From positions 1 through 5,182 of the forward strand of contig CAMDGJ010000207.1 of NCBI GenBank assembly GCA_945897545.1: DNA of 5,182 nucleotides, in the 5' to 3' direction. A model generated the notes under the pieces. The model was not told where the DNA came from and made no database searches. It worked only from the letters and a program-made list of their open reading frames with translations. Positions within the stretch are counted from its first letter, which is position 1, and the number at the start of each line of letters is the position of its first letter. The translations under genes and the position numbers were made by a program. Of the stretch, positions 1 to 5,182 are shown one piece after another. The DNA comes from Flavobacterium psychrophilum (lineage in GTDB: Bacteria > Bacteroidota > Bacteroidia > Flavobacteriales > Flavobacteriaceae).

Positions 1-40
1 TCCAACTTCTAACCTTTAACCTTTAACTTCAAACCTTTCT
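1..40. repeat. Degenerate heptanucleotide tandem repeat
   Basis: Five full 7-bp units and a partial sixth run in phase from position 1 (1-7, 8-14, 15-21, 22-28, 29-35, 36-40), with consensus T(C/T)TAAC(C/T). The two middle units are the most regular, and the ends have drifted. The array is cut by the window edge, so its true length is unknown. It stops exactly where the dgt start codon begins and so forms the whole visible 5' region of that gene. One strand is purely A, C and T, so the array cannot fold on itself. No function is evident; short tandem heptamers like this are probably replication-slippage products. Confidence 0.7.
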
Positions 41-1387
41 ATGAACTGGGAACAACTATTATCACTACGTCGCCAAGGCGACACAAGCAAACGTCTACGA
101 ATAGAGCAAGACGATACACGTTTGGGCTTTGAAGTCGATTATGATCGTATCATATTTTCGTCAGCGTTTCGCAGTTTACAAGATAAAACTCAGGTTATTC
201 CATTGTCCAAAACAGATTTTGTGCACACTCGATTGACGCACAGTTTAGAAGTGTCGGTTGTTGGGCGTTCCATTGGGCGATTGGTTGGAAAAAAAATTAT
301 CGAGAAATATCCACATTTGAAGGAAATTCACGGTTTTCAAGCGAACGATTTCGGGGCAATTGTTGCAGCGGCTTCTTTGGCACACGATATTGGGAATCCT
401 CCTTTTGGACATTCTGGTGAGAAAGCTATTGGTGAATATTTTTCTATTGGAAAAGGCCAACAATTCAAAGACCAACTTTCAGCCAAAGAATGGCAAGATT
501 TAATCGATTTTGAAGGGAATGCTAATGGATTTTCGGTGCTCACGGCAAGTCGTCCTGGAACCGAAGGAGGATTGAGAATTTCGTATGCAACTTTGGGCGC
601 ATTTATGAAATACCCAAAAGAAAGTTTGCCGAAAAAACCAACACCTAATATTGCCGATAAAAAATACGGATTTTTTCAGACAGACTCGGCATTTTTTCAA
701 GAAGTAGCTTCAGAATTGGGGATGATTCCAAATAAAGGGGGAAACGACCTAGGTTTCGAAAGACATCCTTTGGCGTATTTAGTCGAGGCTGCCGACGATA
801 TTTGTTATACGATTATCGACTTCGAAGACGGTATCAATCTAGGTTTGGTTTCCGAAGATTTTGCCTTAGAATATTTAATAAAATTGGTCAAAGACAGCAT
901 TGACACTAGTAAATACAATACACTAACTACCAAAGAAGATAGAATTAGTTACTTAAGAGCTCTTGCAATTGGGAGCTTAATCAATGATGCCGTGAAAGTA
1001 TTCATTGAAAACGAAGAGGCCATTTTGCAAGGAAAATTTCCTCACGCGTTGACGGACAAAAGTAAGTATAAAGTTCAAATGGACGATATCATTAAACTCA
1101 GCGTCAAAAACATTTATCAAAGCCGCGAAGTAATTGAAAAAGAAATTGTGGGCTATCAAATTATTCAAACTTTATTGGATAAATTCATCACTGCTTTTAA
1201 CAATAAATTCAATGGGAATGCATCCAATTATGACAAATTATTGTTGAAAATGTTACCTGAAAAGTTCTTGGAAGAAAAGGATGAGTTGTACAAAAGACTG
1301 TTGCATATTTGTCATTACGTTTCCCTTTTGACTGATGGAAATGCCTTAGAATTATACGAAACTATCAATGGCAGAAAAACGAATTAA
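41..1387 (+). CDS. dgt: Deoxyguanosinetriphosphate triphosphohydrolase (dGTPase)
   Basis: This cytoplasmic HD-domain enzyme hydrolyses dGTP to deoxyguanosine and inorganic triphosphate, and so helps control the dNTP pool. The 448-residue product carries the family signatures in order: the AFRSLQDKTQV motif near residues 42-52, the first metal histidine H67 in RLTHSLEVS, the HD pair H115-D116 in LAHDIGNPPFGHSG (with H124), the FEGNANGF segment at 157-164, and the distal metal aspartate in EAADDICY (D252 or D253). All expected metal ligands are present, so the enzyme should be active. It is somewhat shorter than the roughly 500-residue E. coli protein, mainly after the HD core. The start at 41 is supported by homology of the N-terminus and by an in-frame TAA at 17-19; no Shine-Dalgarno and no clear promoter precede it. 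It is convergent with dxs, 29 bp apart. A broader dNTPase specificity cannot be excluded. Confidence 0.94.
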   Translation: MNWEQLLSLRRQGDTSKRLRIEQDDTRLGFEVDYDRIIFSSAFRSLQDKTQVIPLSKTDFVHTRLTHSLEVSVVGRSIGRLVGKKIIEKYPHLKEIHGFQANDFGAIVAAASLAHDIGNPPFGHSGEKAIGEYFSIGKGQQFKDQLSAKEWQDLIDFEGNANGFSVLTASRPGTEGGLRISYATLGAFMKYPKESLPKKPTPNIADKKYGFFQTDSAFFQEVASELGMIPNKGGNDLGFERHPLAYLVEAADDICYTIIDFEDGINLGLVSEDFALEYLIKLVKDSIDTSKYNTLTTKEDRISYLRALAIGSLINDAVKVFIENEEAILQGKFPHALTDKSKYKVQMDDIIKLSVKNIYQSREVIEKEIVGYQIIQTLLDKFITAFNNKFNGNASNYDKLLLKMLPEKFLEEKDELYKRLLHICHYVSLLTDGNALELYETINGRKTN

Positions 1388-1416
1388 ATTTAGAAAGTCC
1401 AGAACGAAGCCATGTT

Positions 1417-3186
1417 TTAATAGTTCGAAAAAATAGTAATTAAACTCTTAACGTCAATTTGGCAATATTGTTGTAGCTCTTCTACAGATCCTTGTTCAAT
1501 AAAACTATCAGGAATTCCAAGGGTTTTAACTGTTAAATTATAATTATGTTGTGCTGAAAACTCCAGAATAGCACTTCCAAAACCACCTTTTACAACGCCA
1601 TCTTCAATGGTAATTATTTTTTCAAAATTCTTGAAAATCGAATGCAATAATTCCTCGTCAAGTGGTTTTACAAAAGCAAAATCATAGTGGGCAATTGTGT
1701 CAGGATTATTTAAATTGGCTAAGGCCAAAATAACATTATTTCCAATAGTTCCGTTAGATAATACAGCAGTTATTGTTCCTTCTTTTCTGTAATTGGCTTT
1801 CCCAATTGCGATTTTTTCATACGGTTTTTGCCAATCCACAATGGTACCGCGTCCCCGAGGATAGCGAATCGCAATAGGATGATTTAAACCAAATTGAGCA
1901 GTATATAAAATGTTTCGAAGCGCAATTTCATTCATTGGCGAATAGACAATCATATTTGGGATGCAACGCAAATAAGCCAAATCGAAAACACCCTGATGTG
2001 TCGCTCCATCTTCGCCTACTAAACCCGCTCTGTCCAAACAAAAAATTACCGGTAAATCTTGCAAAGCCACGTCGTGAATAACCTGATCATAGGCTCGTTG
2101 TAAAAAAGTCGAATAAATATTGCAAAAAACAATCATTCCCTGCGTTGCCATTCCTGCCGAAAGTGTAACTGCGTGTTGCTCTGCAATTCCAACGTCAAAA
2201 GCGCGTTTTGGAAAAGCGTCCATCATAAATTTCAACGAACTTCCCGAAGGCATTGCAGGCGTGATTCCTATGATTTTTTCATTGGTTTTGGCCAAATCTA
2301 ATATGGTCAAACCAAAAACGTCTTGATATTTTGGCGGGAGATGTGCTTCTATTTTCGGAATTATTTCTCCAGTTGCAGCATCAAATTTTCCGGGAGCATG
2401 ATATTTTACCTGATCTTCTTCAGCTTTTTGTAGACCTTTTCCTTTTGTGGTAATGATGTGAAGAAATTTGGGTCCTTTTACTTTTTTTAGACGTTTCAAT
2501 TCCTTGACAACGGCAAATATATCGTGTCCGTCAATTGGTCCTGAATAATCAAAGTTTAGAGACTTAATCATATTGTTCTTCCGCGAGTTTTTCCCTTCTT
2601 TTACGGCAGTTAGATAATTTTTCAAAGCGCCAACACTTGGATCAATTCCAATGGCGTTGTCATTAAGAATCACCAATAAATTAGCATCAGTAACTCCAGC
2701 GTGATTCAATCCTTCAAACGCCATTCCTGATGCGATGGACGCATCTCCAATTACTGCAATATGATGTTTCTCCAAATCGCCTTTTAAATTAGAAGCAATT
2801 GCCATCCCTAAAGCCGCCGAAATAGAAGTAGAAGAATGCCCTACACCAAAGACATCGTAAACACTTTCGCTACGTTTTGGAAAGCCCGAAATTCCATTGA
2901 GTTGCCGATTGGTATGAAAATTTTCTCTTCTTCCGGTCAATATTTTATGACCGTAGGCTTGATGACCTACATCCCAAATCAATAAATCATTTGGAGTATC
3001 AAAAACATAATGCAAGGCAATTGTAAGTTCGACAACGCCAAGGCTGGCGCCCAAATGTCCTTCTTTTACAGAAACGATATCAATAATAAAATCGCGTAAT
3101 TCCTGTGCTACTTGAGGAAGTTGGGCTTCGTCTAGATGGCGTAAATCGGTTGGATTATTGATGTTTTTGAGTAAATTGTATGACAT
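1417..3186 (-). CDS. dxs: 1-deoxy-D-xylulose-5-phosphate synthase
   Basis: This cytoplasmic thiamine diphosphate enzyme condenses pyruvate with glyceraldehyde 3-phosphate to form DXP and CO2. It is the entry step of the MEP isoprenoid pathway, and DXP also feeds thiamine and pyridoxal synthesis. The 589-residue product has the transketolase-like three-domain order. The N-terminal ThDP/Mg domain has H44, WDVGHQAY with H75, and the thiamine motif from GDA at 147-149 to NDN at 175-177. The pyrimidine-binding domain (about 285-445) has catalytic E336 in GIAEQHAVT, R386, D393 and H397 in DRAGLVGEDGATHQG, and R441 in RYPRG. The C-terminal domain is about 470-585. Two oddities stand out: the usual GDG is GDA, and the loop after NDN is about 32 residues shorter than in the 620-residue E. 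coli enzyme, which explains the length. Start M1 is the natural one; a TAnnTTTG motif lies 4 nt before it. The gene is divergent from tadA. Confidence 0.97.
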   Translation of the reverse strand: MSYNLLKNINNPTDLRHLDEAQLPQVAQELRDFIIDIVSVKEGHLGASLGVVELTIALHYVFDTPNDLLIWDVGHQAYGHKILTGRRENFHTNRQLNGISGFPKRSESVYDVFGVGHSSTSISAALGMAIASNLKGDLEKHHIAVIGDASIASGMAFEGLNHAGVTDANLLVILNDNAIGIDPSVGALKNYLTAVKEGKNSRKNNMIKSLNFDYSGPIDGHDIFAVVKELKRLKKVKGPKFLHIITTKGKGLQKAEEDQVKYHAPGKFDAATGEIIPKIEAHLPPKYQDVFGLTILDLAKTNEKIIGITPAMPSGSSLKFMMDAFPKRAFDVGIAEQHAVTLSAGMATQGMIVFCNIYSTFLQRAYDQVIHDVALQDLPVIFCLDRAGLVGEDGATHQGVFDLAYLRCIPNMIVYSPMNEIALRNILYTAQFGLNHPIAIRYPRGRGTIVDWQKPYEKIAIGKANYRKEGTITAVLSNGTIGNNVILALANLNNPDTIAHYDFAFVKPLDEELLHSIFKNFEKIITIEDGVVKGGFGSAILEFSAQHNYNLTVKTLGIPDSFIEQGSVEELQQYCQIDVKSLITIFSNY

Positions 3187-3190
3187 AAAG

Positions 3191-3198
3191 CAAATGTA
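3191..3198 (-). promoter_or_regulatory. Predicted dxs promoter, Bacteroidota -7 element
   Basis: Read on the minus strand this is TACATTTG, a perfect match to the Bacteroidota -7 consensus TAnnTTTG. Only CTTT separates it from the dxs ATG. With the usual distance from -7 element to start site, transcription would begin within a base or two of the ATG, giving an essentially leaderless mRNA. I see no TTG or TTTG at the expected -33 position, so the assignment rests on the -7 match and its placement. Confidence 0.6.
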
Positions 3199-3211
3199 CG
3201 AATTGAATTCT

Positions 3212-3219
3212 TATTTTTG
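3212..3219 (+). promoter_or_regulatory. Predicted tadA promoter, Bacteroidota -7 element
   Basis: TATTTTTG is a perfect match to the TAnnTTTG consensus. Five bases (TAACT) separate it from the tadA ATG, so the predicted transcript is leaderless or has only a 1-2 nt leader. No convincing -33 TTTG is found upstream; the region where it should lie is occupied by the dxs -7 element on the other strand. The two -7 boxes form an imperfect dyad centred at about 3205. Confidence 0.6.
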
Positions 3220-3224
3220 TAACT

Positions 3225-3668
3225 ATGATAAACCCATTCACCGACGAATATTTTATGAAGAAAGCCTTGCAAGAGGCAGAAATGGCCTTTGAAAAAGATG
3301 AAATTCCTGTTGGTGCCCTAATTGTAATCGACAATAAAGTCATTGCCCGAGGTCATAATCTCACCGAAATGCTCGTTGATGTTACCGCTCACGCCGAAAT
3401 GCAGGCCATAACGGCTGCTGCTAATTTCCTTGGCGGAAAATACTTGGTGGGCTGCACGCTTTATGTCACGATTGAACCTTGCCAAATGTGTGCTGGTGCT
3501 TTGTATTGGAGCCAGATTTCGAAAATTGTTTTTGGAGCCAGTGACGAAAATCGTGGTTTCGAGAAAATGGGAACGCAATTACACCCAAAAACTACCGTTG
3601 TTCGTGGAGTTTTAGCTGATGAGGCTTCTGAATTGATGAAGCGGTTTTTTGCCAGAAAAAGAAAATGA
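3225..3668 (+). CDS. tadA: tRNA-specific adenosine deaminase
   Basis: This zinc enzyme deaminates the wobble adenosine A34 to inosine in tRNA-Arg(ACG), so that one tRNA reads CGU, CGC and CGA; it is normally essential. The 147-residue protein is a single cytidine/deoxycytidylate deaminase-fold domain of normal length. Visible catalytic residues are the zinc ligand H56 and proton shuttle E58 in the HAE motif, and zinc ligands C86 and C89 in PCQMC. N45 in GHNLTEM matches the conserved nucleobase-contacting asparagine. EIPVGALIV near residues 26-34 and FGASDENRGFEKMG near 103-116 are further family landmarks. The start at 3225 gives an N-terminus (FTDEYFMKKAL) that aligns with E. coli TadA, so a later start is unlikely. 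It is divergent from dxs, with 38 bp between the start codons. A guanine- or other nucleoside-deaminase paralogue is the main alternative, but the motif set favours TadA. Confidence 0.93.
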   Translation: MINPFTDEYFMKKALQEAEMAFEKDEIPVGALIVIDNKVIARGHNLTEMLVDVTAHAEMQAITAAANFLGGKYLVGCTLYVTIEPCQMCAGALYWSQISKIVFGASDENRGFEKMGTQLHPKTTVVRGVLADEASELMKRFFARKRK

Positions 3669-3674
3669 TTTCTA

Positions 3675-3708
3675 TTTGATTTTTGTTTCTCAATTAGTCT
3701 TACATTTA
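3675..3708 (+). promoter_or_regulatory. Candidate promoter for the SIMPL-domain gene
   Basis: TACATTTA at 3701-3708 matches the Bacteroidota -7 consensus TAnnTTTG at all but the last base. A TTTG at 3675-3678 lies 22 nt upstream, within the usual -33 to -7 spacing; a second TTTG at 3682-3685 would give a 15-nt spacer. Transcription would start near 3712, leaving a leader of about 40 nt. Because such motifs are frequent by chance in AT-rich DNA, read-through from tadA remains possible. Confidence 0.4.
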
Positions 3709-3751
3709 CTATAAGAATCAATGTATTAAACAAACTTTAAATTAAATTTCA

Positions 3752-4510
3752 ATGGAAAGTAAAATCAAATCATCAATTATTATTGGAATTGCCATTATTG
3801 TTACTGCCTTTATTTTGGGACAGTCTTTCAAAAAAAGAAACGAAAATTTAGATTCTATTTCAGTAATCGGATTGGGTACAAAAGATTTTGTTTCGGATGA
3901 AATTTTGTGGTCCGGAAGTTTTACCACCAATAGTATGGATATCAAAACGGCTTACAGTAAAATTATTTCTGACCAAAAAATTGTTTCAAATTTCTTTATA
4001 GGCAAAGGGTTTAAATCGAATGAGTTCTCGTTTGGAGCCGTGAATTTTCAAAAAAAGTTTAGAGAAATTAGAACCGTAAATGCTGAAAATGGCTACGTGA
4101 ATACAGAACAGGTTTTTAATGGATATGAAGCTACTCAAAGCATTTCGTTTTCGGCTAAAAAGAATCTGCAACTAATGAAACGCATTGAAGAGGTTTCGAG
4201 CAAAACATCGGAATTGATTAATTCCGGCATTGAACTTACTTCCAATTCTATTCAATATACCTATTCAAATTTGCCTAGTTTGAAACAAAGTTTGATAGAA
4301 AATGCAACACGAGATGCTAACGAAAGAGCTAATAAAATTGTAAAAACCGCCAATGGTGATTTAGGAAAACTAAAAGGTGCCAATATGGGCGTTTTTCAAA
4401 TTACGGGTCAGGGTTCAACAGAAGAAGATAGTTATGGTGGAAATAACGATACTTTTAGCAAGAACAAAACTGCTAGAATTACTGTGAGATTAGAATATAA
4501 TTTAGATTAA
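3752..4510 (+). CDS. SIMPL (DUF541) domain protein, membrane-anchored
   Basis: This 252-residue protein belongs to the SIMPL/DUF541 family (YggE, BP26/OMP28 relatives), whose molecular function is not settled; E. coli YggE has been linked to oxidative-stress protection, and Brucella BP26 forms large oligomers. A short lysine-containing N-terminus is followed by one hydrophobic helix at about 7-23 and then lysines. There is no lipobox cysteine and no clear signal-peptidase site, so it is probably an uncleaved anchor with the rest in the periplasm. The SIMPL domain spans about 33-250: the first strand ISVIGLGTKDF, a central helical region at 137-160, the family-typical helix ATRDANERANKIVKTA at 185-200, then MGVFQITGQ at 212-220, a Gly/Ser/Asp-rich loop at 219-236 and the closing strand TARITVRLEY. 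It lies 83 bp downstream of tadA on the same strand and may have its own promoter. No Shine-Dalgarno is seen. Confidence 0.85.
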   Translation: MESKIKSSIIIGIAIIVTAFILGQSFKKRNENLDSISVIGLGTKDFVSDEILWSGSFTTNSMDIKTAYSKIISDQKIVSNFFIGKGFKSNEFSFGAVNFQKKFREIRTVNAENGYVNTEQVFNGYEATQSISFSAKKNLQLMKRIEEVSSKTSELINSGIELTSNSIQYTYSNLPSLKQSLIENATRDANERANKIVKTANGDLGKLKGANMGVFQITGQGSTEEDSYGGNNDTFSKNKTARITVRLEYNLD

Positions 4511-4636
4511 AGAAACAAAATAGTTTTTGGCTTCAAGATTCTCTATCCTTATAGAAATTAAAATCAGTATATTCTGGACATCGTTATATTAGATTGCAAC
4601 GGATAGCTGAAATAGCCCTAAAAAAATTAGAATCTC

Positions 4637-5182
4637 TTATTTATAAACTTGCAAAAGATACACATATAAGTTACGAACTTCTTTTCCGCTACGATATTGC
4701 TTAATGATTCTAGGTTTATTTATTTTTTCGAATTGTGCAGCGTAAATAAGATTGGGGTCGCTATAATTATTAGAAGCGGTTATAAAATACGCATCATCCC
4801 CTTTATGGAGCGGTTTTCGGTATTGGTTGAGCCAATGATAAGTATGAATATCTTCTAGCTTTCCAATTGCAACAAAATCCATTTTCAGTGGTTGAGCTAT
4901 ATAATTGTCAATATGTGCTGCTGGAAACCATTTATTATTAATAATAAAATTGGTTTTGGTTTTAGCTCTTGCTAAATCATTTTGATGTATTTTATCAAAT
5001 TCTGTTTTAAAATAGTCCCAATCATACATATCTAAGGTCACATCGCCTTGACCTAACTTGGCTTCGTTTTTTGCTCCCAAAGTGCCAGGATAAAAATTAA
5101 TTGCCATTATTCCTATTAAACATACTCCGACTATTAAATAAACGGCATATAAAACTACTTTGCTTAATTTTGTTTTAATTTC
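4637..5182 (-). CDS. Membrane protein C-terminus, probable family 39 glycosyltransferase (5' end outside window)
   Basis: The reading frame is open from the window edge to a TAA at 4639-4637, giving 181 residues of C-terminus. An ATG at 5107 is in frame, but it falls inside a hydrophobic helix and is probably not the start. The visible part begins with basic residues, one transmembrane helix (about residues 9-29 from the edge), then a soluble domain of about 150 residues with no further helix. I tentatively recognise the extracytoplasmic tail of Bacteroidota ArnT/PMT-like GT39 proteins. Landmarks are NNKWFPAAHIDNYIA, the HTYHWLNQYRKPL segment, GDDAYFITASN, and a terminal RSGKEVRNLYVYLL. Such enzymes transfer sugars from polyprenyl-phosphate donors to lipid or protein acceptors at the outer face of the inner membrane. 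The catalytic acidic loop would lie near the missing N-terminus, so activity cannot be judged. It is convergent with the SIMPL gene, 126 bp apart. Confidence 0.6.
   Translation of the reverse strand, partial: EIKTKLSKVVLYAVYLIVGVCLIGIMAINFYPGTLGAKNEAKLGQGDVTLDMYDWDYFKTEFDKIHQNDLARAKTKTNFIINNKWFPAAHIDNYIAQPLKMDFVAIGKLEDIHTYHWLNQYRKPLHKGDDAYFITASNNYSDPNLIYAAQFEKINKPRIIKQYRSGKEVRNLYVYLLQVYK

Noticed and set aside
2120..2326. 68-codon plus-strand ORF inside dxs.
   Set aside because: It lies opposite a strongly conserved coding region that includes the E336 motif, has no promoter or recognisable protein features, and is best explained as a reading-frame shadow. The other short antisense ORFs within dgt, tadA and the SIMPL gene were set aside for the same reason.
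3205..3210. Palindrome GAATTC between the two divergent promoters as an operator.
   Set aside because: A 6-bp palindrome with no flanking symmetry is too short to be called a regulator site.
3461..3733. 90-codon minus-strand ORF antisense to the 3' half of tadA.
   Set aside because: It covers the conserved PCQMC region of tadA on the opposite strand, and its translation shows no domain or family resemblance.
4511..4528. AT-rich hairpin just after the SIMPL stop codon (AGAAAC, 6-nt loop, GTTTTT) as a terminator.
   Set aside because: The stem is 6 bp with one G-U pair and a single G-C pair, and it is followed by GGCTTC rather than a T run. It is too weak to call in AT-rich DNA.
4542..4555. 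Small hairpin TCTAT-CCTT-ATAGA in the convergent spacer.
   Set aside because: The stem is only 5 bp, does not extend beyond a mismatch and has no adjacent T run; this is expected by chance in 126 bp of AT-rich sequence.
4620..4626. Seven-T run on the minus strand just after the stop of the partial membrane protein gene, as an intrinsic terminator.
   Set aside because: No stem-loop is found immediately before it on the minus strand, so the T run alone does not support a terminator.

Overview
The window looks like ordinary chromosome from a member of the Bacteroidota, most likely the Flavobacteriia (Flavobacterium or a close relative). The evidence is AT-rich DNA, no Shine-Dalgarno sequences before any start codon, promoter motifs of the Bacteroidota type (TAnnTTTG), and protein variants that I associate with flavobacteria. 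These variants are a short DXP synthase with a GDA rather than GDG thiamine motif, and a one-helix SIMPL protein. No mobile elements, RNA genes or CRISPR arrays are visible.

Layout from left to right: a degenerate 7-bp tandem repeat (1-40) abuts dgt (+, dGTP triphosphohydrolase, 41-1387). After 29 bp comes the 3' end of the convergent dxs (-, 1-deoxy-D-xylulose-5-phosphate synthase, 1417-3186). A 38-bp divergent spacer with two face-away promoter motifs separates dxs from tadA (+, tRNA adenosine deaminase, 3225-3668). An 83-bp spacer with a candidate promoter leads to a membrane-anchored SIMPL/DUF541 protein (+, 3752-4510). After a 126-bp convergent spacer, the window ends inside the C-terminal part of a membrane protein on the minus strand (4637-5182, open at the edge), probably a family 39 glycosyltransferase.

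The genes are housekeeping functions on alternating strands rather than one operon: dNTP pool control, isoprenoid precursor synthesis (MEP pathway entry), tRNA wobble editing, an envelope protein of unknown role and an envelope glycosyltransferase. There is no sign of a shared pathway. The only regulatory coupling the sequence suggests is between dxs and tadA, whose predicted promoters lie within 29 bp of each other and would give nearly leaderless mRNAs. I found no evidence of a new multi-gene system; the points worth a second look are regulatory or concern single protein motifs.
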